12,256 nt of DNA, from contig JASGCR010000036.1 in assembly GCA_030054015.1 (NCBI GenBank), positions 1 through 12,256 on the forward strand, read 5' to 3'. Made by a program: the position numbers and the translations under genes. The notes under the pieces were generated by a model. The model did no database searches and was not told the DNA's origin. It was given only the letters and a program-made list of their open reading frames with translations. Source of the DNA: Candidatus Symbiobacter sp. GTDB lineage: Bacteria > Pseudomonadota > Alphaproteobacteria > Elsterales > Elsteraceae. This document shows positions 1-7,753 of the stretch, in pieces (the stretch's first letter is position 1; each line of letters opens with the position of its first letter).

Positions 1-139
1 GACCGATTTATGCCGCTTCGCGGCAAAAATCTGCGGGTAATGACGCTCTCTTTTTTGCCGCAATTCCAAAGAGCGTCATTCCCCAGGAGGACTATTCCCA
101 ATATTCCTGCGGGTAACGACGAATCTTTTGTCTGTCTTT
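1..139. repeat. Intergenic dispersed palindromic repeat
   Basis: There is no gene here. A small hairpin, GCCGC-TTC-GCGGC, lies at 12-24. An 11-bp inverted repeat, AATGACGCTCT at 39-49 and AGAGCGTCATT at 70-80, encloses a T-rich loop. About 26 bases around 32-57 recur almost exactly at 1549-1574, and the AGAGCGTCATT word recurs at 1315 and 1368, so this is a member of a dispersed family. It lies just past the stop codon of the minus-strand transporter gene, so its hairpin might also help end or stabilise that transcript; this is inference. Confidence 0.75.
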
Positions 140-1105
140 CTAGTTCTTGCTGCGATATTTTGCCAGATTCTCCGGCGTCACCAATTCAAAGGGGACATAG
201 ACTTTGGTGTCGACTTTTTTGCCATCGGCCAGTTTAATCGCCGCATCGACCGCACCCGAACCCTGGGCCGCGGCATTTTGGAACACCGTCACCGCCAAAT
301 CGCCCGCCGCCATTGCAGAAAGTGCGTCTTGGGTGGCATCAATACCGCCAACCAGGATGGTACGCAGGTCTTTGCCTGCCGCTTTCAGGGCTTGGATTGC
401 GCCAATCGCCATTTCGTCATTATTGGAGATGACCGCATCAAATTGGATGCCCGCCGACAGCCAATTGGCGACGAGATCAGCCCCTTGGATACGCTGCCAA
501 TTGCCGGTTTGCTCTTGCACGATTTTCATGAAGCTGCATTCTGGCGTGGCAATCACGTCATGCACGTCTTTGGTACGCATGAGCGCGGCCTGGTTGCTCA
601 ATTCACCTTGAATGACCAAGATATTGGCGGTTTTCTTGCCCTGTTTTTTAAGCAGGCGGCAAATTTCGGTGGCCTGAAGTGTGCCGGAATCCTTTTCATT
701 AGAGGCAACAAAGGCCTGTTTCGGCGGCAATTTATCGACATTGACCGGCTCGCGGTTGACATAGACCAACGGAATGCCCGCCTTGGCCGCGGAATCAGAC
801 ATGGCCTTGGTGGCATTGGTATCGACCGGATTGACAATGATCGCATCGACGCCCGAGGCAATAAAATTCTGGATTTGATTGAGCTGTTTGCCCACATCAT
901 TTTGCGCGTCTTCGATTTGTAAGTTTACCCCGCTTTGTGATGCGGCATATTTCGCCATGCCGTTACGCAACACGGTCAAGAAATTATCATCGAACAAGGC
1001 CATCGACACGCCGATTTTCTTGGTTGCCGCCGATGCCTGGCTCACCGCCGCTGTCATCGCCATCATCATTATGACCACAGCCGCCGAAATTAGTAACTTT
1101 TTCAT
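140..1105 (-). CDS. Sugar ABC transporter periplasmic substrate-binding protein (RbsB-like)
   Basis: This is a 321-aa periplasmic binding protein of the type 1 fold used by ribose, xylose and inositol ABC importers; the ligand cannot be told from sequence. It starts with a lysine-rich n-region (MKKLL), a hydrophobic stretch and an Ala-X-Ala-type cleavage site near residue 26, so it should be exported. The mature part begins KKIGVSMALFDDNF, and ASGVDAIIVNPVD, IPLVYVNREP and AVISNNDEMAIGAIQALKAAG are family landmarks. I chose the ATG at 1105 because GGAGG sits 6 nt upstream. Two further in-frame ATGs, at 1111 and 1150, would lengthen it, but the one at 1111 abuts the GGAGG. No permease or ATPase gene adjoins it: repeats lie on both sides. 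It is either an orphan or its partners are outside the window. The family call is firm and the substrate is unknown. Confidence 0.9.
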   Translation of the reverse strand: MKKLLISAAVVIMMMAMTAAVSQASAATKKIGVSMALFDDNFLTVLRNGMAKYAASQSGVNLQIEDAQNDVGKQLNQIQNFIASGVDAIIVNPVDTNATKAMSDSAAKAGIPLVYVNREPVNVDKLPPKQAFVASNEKDSGTLQATEICRLLKKQGKKTANILVIQGELSNQAALMRTKDVHDVIATPECSFMKIVQEQTGNWQRIQGADLVANWLSAGIQFDAVISNNDEMAIGAIQALKAAGKDLRTILVGGIDATQDALSAMAAGDLAVTVFQNAAAQGSGAVDAAIKLADGKKVDTKVYVPFELVTPENLAKYRSKN

Positions 1106-1168
1106 CCTCATCCTCCAAGGTTGATTTACTCTGAATAAGCTCTTTGCCAATGAGATTCGCCTGTGCGG

Positions 1169-1217
1169 GTCTCTTTGGTTCGAGTCTCTTTGGTTTAAAA
1201 TGCGAGCAGCTTTGGTT
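1169..1217. promoter_or_regulatory. Direct repeat in the leader of the transporter gene
   Basis: GTCTCTTTGGTT occurs twice, at 1169-1180 and 1184-1195, with a 15-bp period. A shorter CTTTGGTT follows at 1210-1217. They lie 64-112 bp upstream of the start of the minus-strand substrate-binding protein. Repeated half-sites in such a position could be an operator, but I see no convincing -35/-10 pair to tie them to, so the regulatory reading is only a guess. Confidence 0.3.
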
Positions 1218-1287
1218 GAAAAACTGACTCTGTTAAACCTTTCTTAAGGTTACGACATTATTCTAGCCTCATGCAAGTATATTCTTT

Positions 1288-1325
1288 GGGAAGGCCTGAA
1301 TAAGTCCTAAAAAAAGAGCGTCATT
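1288..1325 (+). repeat. Dispersed repeat end, copy 1
   Basis: GGGAAGGCCTGAATAAGT at 1288-1305 recurs with one change (C to T) at 12201-12218. In both places a GAGYGTCATT word follows within about 10 bases (1316-1325 and 12224-12233). This marks the edge of a repeat family present on both sides of the window. Confidence 0.65.
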
Positions 1326-1606
1326 ACCCGCAGAATTTTGCCGCGAAGCCAAAGAGCGTCCAAAAAGAGAGCGTCATTACCCGCAGAATTTTGCCGCGAA
1401 GCCAAAGAGCGTCCAAAACGGGAGCGTCATTACCCGCCAGCTTGCAAGCGGTTCCGCTTGCAGGCTGAGTCGGGTAATCCCCAGGAGTATTATTCCGTAA
1501 ATGCCTGGGGGATTACCCGACACGCCTTATTCGTTGCACGAATAAGGCGGCGGGTAATGACGCTCTCTTTTTTGACGCTCTTTGGCTGCGCGGCGGGGTA
1601 AGACGC
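1315..1606. repeat. Cluster of 53-bp tandem repeats and nested hairpins
   Basis: This fills the gene-free space between the transporter gene and hicB. Two copies of a 53-bp unit, 1315-1367 and 1368-1420, differ at one base; a third begins at 1421 and diverges after about 16 bases. Three hairpins follow: GCAAGCG-GTTC-CGCTTGC at 1444-1461; a long stem pairing 1469-1485 with 1504-1521; and a perfect 11-bp stem with a 3-nt loop at 1524-1548 (GCCTTATTCGT/ACGAATAAGGC). An inverted copy of the unit's start, AATGACGCTCT, closes the block at 1556-1566, so the whole stretch is roughly palindromic. Apparent reading frames here are repeat-driven and I do not regard them as genes. Confidence 0.85.
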
Positions 1607-1642
1607 ACCATTTCGCTTCATAGCTTTCTACATAATTTTGAA

Positions 1643-1930
1643 TCAGGCCAGAATATAATCCACCCGATCCGGTACTGTGACGGCGAACATCTCCACCCGC
1701 ACCACCATTTCATCGTCGGGCCAGGTGACATTTTCTTTGGCGGTGGGGGGTGGTAATGTTTTGCCTTTTTCGATTAAAAAATCGGTGTATAATTTCAATG
1801 CTTCTTGGCCCATAAGGATTGCTTGATTTAAGGTCTTGCCCGCCGAAATACAGCCAGGCAAATCCGGAAAATAAACCCCGTAATCCGAGGTGGGTTCTTT
1901 TTCGATGATACCTGGGTAAAGTGAGATCAT
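1643..1930 (-). CDS. hicB: HicB-family antitoxin
   Basis: This is the 95-aa antitoxin of a HicAB type II toxin-antitoxin system. HicB binds and neutralises the HicA mRNA interferase and in many systems represses its own operon. The HicB signature is clear near the N-terminus: a GIIEKE segment, then DYGVYFPDLPGCISAGKTL, then the helix with AILMGQEALKLY. I chose the ATG at 1930 because AAGGA lies 7 nt upstream and the protein then begins at the usual point (MISLYPG). An upstream in-frame ATG at 1966 overlaps the hicA stop as ATGA but has no visible ribosome site and would add 12 unusual residues. The protein ends soon after the RNase-H-like part, with no obvious C-terminal HTH or ribbon-helix-helix domain, so this is a short form and operator binding is uncertain. 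Confidence 0.9.
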   Translation of the reverse strand: MISLYPGIIEKEPTSDYGVYFPDLPGCISAGKTLNQAILMGQEALKLYTDFLIEKGKTLPPPTAKENVTWPDDEMVVRVEMFAVTVPDRVDYILA

Positions 1931-1962
1931 AATTTTTTCCTTCAAGCCGCAACGAGGTAATT

Positions 1963-2157
1963 TCATTTTTTGCGAAACGATATTCCCGATTGCTTTTCGA
2001 TGTTTCGTAACGTACCAATTGGCAAGTCACTTTTTGGATGAGGAACAACAACGATTTTTTCTCTATCGGTATGCTCGAAAATATGATGACTGCCATTCAC
2101 TCTCACGAGAAGATAGCCTGCATTTTCTAAAATCCTGATGACCTTCCGACTATCCAT
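1963..2157 (-). CDS. hicA: HicA-family mRNA interferase toxin
   Basis: This is a 64-aa toxin, the usual size for HicA (YcfA-like). These small double-stranded-RNA-binding-fold proteins cleave translated mRNA and stop growth until neutralised by HicB. The fold's order is visible: VIRILENAGYLLVRVNGSHHIF, then KIVVVPHP and the C-terminal GTLRNIEKQSGI helix. The GSHH motif (residues 22-25) carries the catalytic histidine conserved in the family. GAGG lies 8 nt before the ATG. The toxin gene comes first and the antitoxin second, the typical hicAB order. The pair is transcribed away from alaS, with about 138 bp of shared upstream region. It appears intact. Confidence 0.9.
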   Translation of the reverse strand: MDSRKVIRILENAGYLLVRVNGSHHIFEHTDREKIVVVPHPKSDLPIGTLRNIEKQSGISFRKK

Positions 2158-2201
2158 TTAGAATCCTCTTTATTTTGCCGCGAATTTTTGTCACTGTCAA
2201 G

Positions 2202-2228
2202 TTGGTTGCGTCAAAGCGGGTTTATAAT
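2202..2228 (+). promoter_or_regulatory. Possible alaS promoter
   Basis: A perfect TATAAT lies at 2223-2228, 67 bp before the alaS start. The best -35 candidate is TTGGTT at 2202-2207, giving a short 15-bp spacer. It sits in the 138-bp divergent region between hicA and alaS. The -10 is good and the -35 is weak, so the assignment is tentative. Confidence 0.35.
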
Positions 2229-2295
2229 ATGTTAACCAAACTTGCTTTCGACCACAACCATCATGCAACCTGAATGAAAAAATATCGAGAAAACC

Positions 2296-4965
2296 ATGCA
2301 AAGCGTCAGTGACATCCGCACTCTCTTCCTCAATTATTTCGCCAAAAACGGCCATGAGATCGTACCCGCCAGCCCATTAGTGCCGCGCAACGACCCAAGT
2401 TTGTTGTTCACCAATTCCGGCATGGTGCAGTTCAAAAACGTGTTTACCGGCATGGAGAAACGCGCCATTCCCCGCGCCACCACGGCGCAGAAATCGCTGC
2501 GCGCCGGTGGGAAACATAATGATCTTGAAAATGTCGGCTATACCGCGCGGCATCACACGTTTTTCGAGATGCTCGGCAATTTCTCGTTTGGCGATTATTT
2601 CAAAGAACAAGCCATCACCCATGCCTGGACCATGGTGACCAAGGAACTCGCGCTCCCCCAAGACCGGCTTTTGGTCACGGTATATTCCGAGGATGACGAG
2701 GCGCACGGCCTATGGCGGCGCATTGCCGGCCTTGCCGATGACCGCATCATCCGCATCCCCACCAGCGATAATTTCTGGTCGATGGGCGATACCGGCCCGT
2801 GCGGGCCATGCTCGGAAATATTTTATGACCACGGCGATAAAATCCCCGGCGGCCCGCCCGGCAGCGCGGACGCCGATGGTGACCGCTTTATCGAGATATG
2901 GAATCTGGTGTTCATGCAATATGAACAACATGCGGGCGGCAAACGCACCAATCTGCCGCGGCCATCCATCGATACCGGCATGGGGTTGGAGCGGGTCGCC
3001 GCCGTATTGCAAGGCGTACATAATAATTACGAAATCGATCTGTTTGCCGCCCTCATCGCCGCCGCCGAGGATGCATCTGGAGTAAAAGCCGACGGGCAAT
3101 TCCTGGCATCGCACCGCGTGATTGCCGATCATCTCCGCGCCAGCGCGTTCTTGCTGGCTGAGGGTGTCTTGCCATCGAATGAAGGGCGCGGCTATGTGCT
3201 GCGCCGCATCATGCGCCGGGCCATGCGCCACGCCCATATTATGGGCTGCCGCGAGCCTTTGCTGCATAAATTAGTGCCGCGATTGGTGCAACTCATGGGC
3301 GCGGCCTATCCCGAATTGGGGCGCGGCGAAGCGATCATCAGCGAAACCTTATTGCTCGAAGAATCGCGGTTTAAGCAATTGCTGGAAAATGGCCTGCGCC
3401 TGCTTGCCGATGAAACCAAATCGTTAAAATCGGGGGAAGTTTTATCCGGCAAAACCGCCTTTACTTTATATGATACTTATGGTTTTCCGCTCGATTTGAC
3501 CCAGGATGTGTTGCGCGGGCAAAATATCACCGTCGATAACGCTGCTTTCGATGCCGAGATGCAGGCGCAACGCCAACGCGCCCGCGCGGCCTGGGCCGGT
3601 TCCGGCGATGCCGCGACCGAACAAATCTGGTTTGATCTTAAGGAACAATTCGGCAGCACCGAATTTTTGGGTTACACCAGCGAACGGGCTGAGGGCAAAA
3701 TCCTCGCTTTGGTCAAAGACGGCAAAGTGACCCCCCAAGCCAAAACCGGCGACAAAATCGCGCTTATCGTCAATCAAACGCCGTTTTATGCCGAATCCGG
3801 TGGGCAAATGGGCGATAGCGGGGTAGGGAGATTGGCGGGGGGTGGCTCGCCAACCGAAGGCTTTACCCTTGCCATCACCGACACCCAGAAGAAACTTGGT
3901 GCTCTTTGGGTGCATTGGGCGGAAATCACCCAGGGCGCGGTCGCGGTCGGCCAGGCGATAGAATTAGAGGTTAATCACGGGCGGCGCTCGCAACTCCGCG
4001 CCAACCATTCGGCGACCCATTTGCTGCATGAGGCATTGCGCCGCCAAGTGGGTGACCACATTGCGCAAAAAGGTTCGTTGGTGGCACCGGATCGTTTGCG
4101 ATTTGACGTCTCGCACCCCAAAGCCTTTAGCCCCGAAGAATTGGCGGCGGTCGAAGCCCAGGTCAATGAACGGGTGCGCGGCAATTCGGCGGTCATCACC
4201 CGCCTCATGAACCGCGACGAGGCGATTGAACATGGCGCCATGGCTTTGTTTGGCGAGAAATATGGCGACGAAGTGCGGGTGGTGGCGATGGGCAATGATG
4301 CCGAGCCACGCTATTCGGTTGAACTTTGTGGCGGCACCCATGTGGCGCGTACGGGGGATATTGGGTTTTTCACCATTATCGGCGAGCAAGCCGTGTCATC
4401 CGGCGTGCGGCGGATCGAGGCGCAAACCGGCATCGAAGCCGTCGCCACCATTCAACATAAACAAAATTTGTTGAAACAATTGACCGATTTGTTGCGCACG
4501 GCGGAAAGCCAACTGCCCGAACGGGTGAAATCGTTGAGCGATGAAAAACGCAAATTGGAACGCGACGTGATCGAAGCCCGCAAAGGCGGCGGCGCGGCGT
4601 TTGGCGGTACGGGCGCATCTTCCGACATCAAAAAATACGGCGATGTTAATTTGGTGACGCGGATGATGAAAAACGTACCCGCCAATGAATTGAAAGGCCT
4701 AGTCGATCAATTGAAAAAGGAAATCGGGCGCGGCGTGGCGGCGGTGGGTTCGGTCGATGAATCCGGCCGCGTGTCTTTGGTGATTGGCGTAACCGATGAT
4801 TTGGTCTCGCGCGTCAATGCCGTCGAATTAGCCCGCCAGGGCGCGACCATGCTAGGCGGCAAAGGGGGCGGCGGTCGCCCCGACCTCGCCCAAGCCGGCG
4901 GGCCTGACGGGGGTTCTTTGCCTGGGGTCATGGCCTGGATTGGCGAGCAAGTGGGGGGAGGGTAA
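2296..4965 (+). CDS. alaS: Alanine--tRNA ligase
   Basis: Full-length 889-aa class II aminoacyl-tRNA synthetase. It charges tRNA-Ala with alanine in the cytoplasm and edits tRNA mischarged with serine or glycine. The catalytic domain is at the N-terminus: FTNSGMVQFKNVFTG, then RAGGKHNDLENVG and HHTFFEMLGNFSFGDYF, with DTGMGLERVAAVLQG further on. The editing domain has both zinc-binding pairs, H571-x3-H575 (HSATH) and C678-x3-H682 (CGGTH). The C-terminal DHHA1 region ends in a glycine-rich GGKGGGGRPDLAQAGG segment. There is no frameshift or missing motif. The ribosome site is weak, with only GAGA a few bases before the ATG. Neighbours: hicAB diverges upstream, and an AT-rich cassette begins 17 bp after the TAA with no terminator hairpin between, so readthrough into the cassette is plausible. 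A hand count of one line (2761-2820) gives 35 GC of 60, against 19 of 60 at 7261-7320 in the cassette. Confidence 0.99.
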   Translation: MQSVSDIRTLFLNYFAKNGHEIVPASPLVPRNDPSLLFTNSGMVQFKNVFTGMEKRAIPRATTAQKSLRAGGKHNDLENVGYTARHHTFFEMLGNFSFGDYFKEQAITHAWTMVTKELALPQDRLLVTVYSEDDEAHGLWRRIAGLADDRIIRIPTSDNFWSMGDTGPCGPCSEIFYDHGDKIPGGPPGSADADGDRFIEIWNLVFMQYEQHAGGKRTNLPRPSIDTGMGLERVAAVLQGVHNNYEIDLFAALIAAAEDASGVKADGQFLASHRVIADHLRASAFLLAEGVLPSNEGRGYVLRRIMRRAMRHAHIMGCREPLLHKLVPRLVQLMGAAYPELGRGEAIISETLLLEESRFKQLLENGLRLLADETKSLKSGEVLSGKTAFTLYDTYGFPLDLTQDVLRGQNITVDNAAFDAEMQAQRQRARAAWAGSGDAATEQIWFDLKEQFGSTEFLGYTSERAEGKILALVKDGKVTPQAKTGDKIALIVNQTPFYAESGGQMGDSGVGRLAGGGSPTEGFTLAITDTQKKLGALWVHWAEITQGAVAVGQAIELEVNHGRRSQLRANHSATHLLHEALRRQVGDHIAQKGSLVAPDRLRFDVSHPKAFSPEELAAVEAQVNERVRGNSAVITRLMNRDEAIEHGAMALFGEKYGDEVRVVAMGNDAEPRYSVELCGGTHVARTGDIGFFTIIGEQAVSSGVRRIEAQTGIEAVATIQHKQNLLKQLTDLLRTAESQLPERVKSLSDEKRKLERDVIEARKGGGAAFGGTGASSDIKKYGDVNLVTRMMKNVPANELKGLVDQLKKEIGRGVAAVGSVDESGRVSLVIGVTDDLVSRVNAVELARQGATMLGGKGGGGRPDLAQAGGPDGGSLPGVMAWIGEQVGGG

Positions 4966-4982
4966 GGGCGGGGGGAGGACAA

Positions 4983-6578
4983 ATGGAACAACATTATTCG
5001 CCAGGGCATAAAACAATAAAGCATCTGATCCAACCAGATGTTTTGGGGTTTTATACTCATTTTGAAATAACCGAGATTTTTGCTTGTCGAAAGGGGATTT
5101 CTCCGATCAATGTTTTGACTGTGATGGTGGCTGAGGAAGAGCCTCAAATTATAAACGATAGGTATAAATACCTTAATAAACTTCCAATAAAGCTGAAGTC
5201 GCTTTCAGATTGGGTATTCGGTATCAAACAATATTACGTTACCTTAGATCAAGGGCTGGGGGCAGTCGAGAAAATAACAGATAGCAATTATTGGCAATTA
5301 TCAGGTGAAGCGCTAAACTTCACTTCATTAATTGCCGTACCAAAGCAATTTGTCCCGCCCGATATGCACCCGCCCCTTGCCCTCAATAAATTGCTGAAAA
5401 ATAATTTTTGGAATGGAAGTTATGTGGTCGAATATTTCGACCGCAGCAAAAGTAATTTTGACATGCTTTTGCAAAAACCAAGTCTATTGCAGAGTCTTTC
5501 GGGAGAAATTCAGAAATATTTACCAATTGAATTGGCAAGTGTATCGGATCGACTTGGAAATATATTGGTTCAAATTCCTGCAAATATTGTAATTTACAAT
5601 ATTTATGCTTGCAACTCCTATAATTTGCCCCTTGACTTAAATTTTCACCCCAAAGCCAGTTATAGGCATTTGTGGGGTTTATGCGAAACGTGTGAAGATG
5701 ATGTGATAAGCACCAATGAAATGCGTTTGATATCAGATGCCAAAATTAAACAGCCATTTTTAAGACAGGAGCATAATCCAATTGTTAAAATATGGGATCA
5801 GAAAAATAATTTATTACAAGCGGCAACAAGTAAATTGGCATTTATTCGTTCAATTAACTCAAAGCTAATGATTGCGATGGAATCTAAAAGGATTCCAAAG
5901 AGAGAATTGATTTATTCCATTGATGGCAAAGAGCAGCAGAATAATGTTAAGTTTCCTCATATAAATGAAACACATACTCACTCACAAAACTTGCCAGAAA
6001 AATATGGCGCAAATTGGATAAATGATCGAATATATCAATCTGAGCGCAAAGATTTATCTGATTTACGCGAATTCGTTCAATACAAACCAAAATCACACGA
6101 AGTCCCAGAATCTCACATTAAAGCCCTTGAGGATATTATTTGGTTGATCAACCAGCATGGAGAAAAGGCTGCTTGGTTGTGGGATCCTTACTTAAGTGCA
6201 AATGACCTTATGGCTACCCTTTTGCAAAACCGCCATGAAAACGCAGAATTAAGAGCGATTTGTGGGCAAGGAATCAATGACACTGCAAATCAAGGCTATC
6301 AATTAAACCAAGGCATAATCAATCCTTATGGATTAAAGTTTGAGTATCGCCATGCCAAAGGCAAAGGAATATTAAATTTTCATGATCGATTTTTGATCTT
6401 TCCATCTGAAAATGCGCGCGCCAATGTTTGGTCGTTGGGTGCCTCGGTCAATAGTGTGGGCAAAAGTCACCATATCCTGCATAAAGTAAGTCATGGCCAG
6501 ATGATAATGGACGCATTCGTTGAATTATGGGACCAACTGAGTGATTCGCAATATTTGATTTGGAGATACCCAAAATGA
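4983..6578 (+). CDS. Uncharacterised protein with C-terminal PLD-like (HDR-type) domain
   Basis: A 531-aa protein, the first gene of a three-gene AT-rich cassette. The start is supported by a strong GGGGGAGG four bases before the ATG. Residues 1 to about 370 I do not recognise; they include an aromatic NNFWNGSYVVEYFDRS segment and no signal peptide or membrane span. Residues from about 380 look like a phospholipase-D-superfamily fold of the degenerate kind: WLWDPYLS (D401-P402-Y403), a strand ending ICGQG, FHDRFLIF (H467-D468-R469) and SLGASVNSVGK (S484-K494). Classical PLD enzymes use HxKxxxxD; here the His is followed by Asp-Arg, as in HDR-type PLD-like proteins common in phage and defence loci, so nuclease activity is not assured. 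I have a faint, unchecked memory of VPA1262-type genomic-island proteins with this architecture. Its stop overlaps the next start as ATGA, so the two are probably co-translated. A defence role is inference from context. Confidence 0.85.
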   Translation: MEQHYSPGHKTIKHLIQPDVLGFYTHFEITEIFACRKGISPINVLTVMVAEEEPQIINDRYKYLNKLPIKLKSLSDWVFGIKQYYVTLDQGLGAVEKITDSNYWQLSGEALNFTSLIAVPKQFVPPDMHPPLALNKLLKNNFWNGSYVVEYFDRSKSNFDMLLQKPSLLQSLSGEIQKYLPIELASVSDRLGNILVQIPANIVIYNIYACNSYNLPLDLNFHPKASYRHLWGLCETCEDDVISTNEMRLISDAKIKQPFLRQEHNPIVKIWDQKNNLLQAATSKLAFIRSINSKLMIAMESKRIPKRELIYSIDGKEQQNNVKFPHINETHTHSQNLPEKYGANWINDRIYQSERKDLSDLREFVQYKPKSHEVPESHIKALEDIIWLINQHGEKAAWLWDPYLSANDLMATLLQNRHENAELRAICGQGINDTANQGYQLNQGIINPYGLKFEYRHAKGKGILNFHDRFLIFPSENARANVWSLGASVNSVGKSHHILHKVSHGQMIMDAFVELWDQLSDSQYLIWRYPK

Positions 6579-7744
6579 CTATTTCGCCGTCTCTATTATC
6601 TCAGGCTATTAATGAGGCCGTAAAACCAGGTAACAGCATTCCTCCAAGTGAATTGATCGAGTTCTTGGATAATTTGCCCGATCCATTTAAATTTTTAAAC
6701 GATCATAACCAAAATGGACATGGTTTAATATATAAAAAATTGTACCAGCAATTTCCCTTTTTGCAATTTTTGATTAAGGGACAGCATCCGGATTCAGCGG
6801 ATTTTCAAACTTGGGTTGGATTAATTCGTTGGTGTATCGAGAATGTTCGTGATTGGCTCTCGGATAATGATTCAAAGAGGGTAAAATTAATAGCGATATT
6901 TAGTATTGCTGATTTCAATCTGAGTGCTGGTCGGTTTTGGCCGTTGGTGCCAAAATCATATGTGCAGAACGTGTCGCTGGTCACATCGCTAAAAAATACA
7001 GTTTCAACATGTACATTCGACATCACCTCAACTCAAGGAGATTCTGAATTAATTTACAACATTAAGTTGTATGAACGAGAGGTCGATTTAGCAAATATTC
7101 TTAGATCGATTTCGCATGTCGAGTTTTTGCAAAGCCCGTTTGATAATCCACATCTCTGTTGGACACATAGTGTATTATGCCTATTTCAATGTGATGTTCT
7201 AGCGTTGGTTGAGGCCGCAGAAAAAATAAACAGTATCTTTCCGTTATTATCAATTACGGCTATTTTGCCCAGAGAACAAAGATTAATTTTGGCACTAAAA
7301 AGCAACAATCAATTGCTCAAATTTTGTAGTGTTTACCATTTTCTTAAAGATAATTTTTGTATTTGGTTAGAACGTCGTCAGCCTAAGGTTATTTCTGTTG
7401 AAGAAGAAACATTGCTCTCGCAAATATTTATTCAAATTATGGCGGATAAAAAAATATTAATACCATGGTTAAACGCATTAATGCCAAAAGTCTATTGGTA
7501 CGGCATTGTGCAAAAATCGCTGGGAAGTGCTTTATCTACGGCATCTAACGGGGCAATCACAGCCTATGTTGAGAGAATTCAATTGCATTTTGGTAACGTC
7601 AATGTTGGAATGCCTTGGCAACAAGACACCCTTGTCCCTGGGCGAGAACAGATTTCTGAATGTTTGCGAGAATTTGGAAAAAATGCAAATAAGGAAAAAC
7701 GTCAATTACTTTGGCAATTAGCTTATCAAAAATGGGATAATTGA
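6575..7744 (+). CDS. Uncharacterised cassette protein 2
   Basis: A 389-aa protein with no family I recognise. I chose the ATG at 6575 because it overlaps the previous stop (ATGA) and GGAG lies 9 nt upstream at 6562-6565; an in-frame ATG at 6560 would add five residues but has no such site. The sequence is rich in Leu, Ile, Phe and Trp and looks largely helical (for example FLQFLIKG, LLSQIFIQIMADKK, LLWQLAYQKW). There is no signal peptide, no clear transmembrane run and no nucleotide-binding or zinc motif. It shares the low GC and AT-rich codon use of the genes on either side. Overlap with gene 1 and a 9-bp gap to gene 3 point to one transcript. It may be a partner or regulator of the PLD-like protein, but that rests on position only. 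Confidence 0.82.
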   Translation: MTISPSLLSQAINEAVKPGNSIPPSELIEFLDNLPDPFKFLNDHNQNGHGLIYKKLYQQFPFLQFLIKGQHPDSADFQTWVGLIRWCIENVRDWLSDNDSKRVKLIAIFSIADFNLSAGRFWPLVPKSYVQNVSLVTSLKNTVSTCTFDITSTQGDSELIYNIKLYEREVDLANILRSISHVEFLQSPFDNPHLCWTHSVLCLFQCDVLALVEAAEKINSIFPLLSITAILPREQRLILALKSNNQLLKFCSVYHFLKDNFCIWLERRQPKVISVEEETLLSQIFIQIMADKKILIPWLNALMPKVYWYGIVQKSLGSALSTASNGAITAYVERIQLHFGNVNVGMPWQQDTLVPGREQISECLREFGKNANKEKRQLLWQLAYQKWDN

Positions 7745-7753
7745 AATTTTGCG

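Noticed and set aside
128..922. A 264-codon open frame on the plus strand opposite the transporter gene
   Set aside because: It is antisense to a gene with clear family motifs and a signal peptide, and its protein resembles no family I know.
1315..1437. CRISPR array
   Set aside because: The units are contiguous 53-bp tandem copies with no unique spacers between short repeats, and no cas genes are nearby.
1338..1601. An 87-codon frame within the repeat cluster
   Set aside because: It consists of translated tandem repeats and hairpins and has no ribosome site.
2377..4389. Several long minus-strand frames inside alaS
   Set aside because: These are shadow frames of a GC-rich gene; alaS is intact and unmistakable on the other strand.
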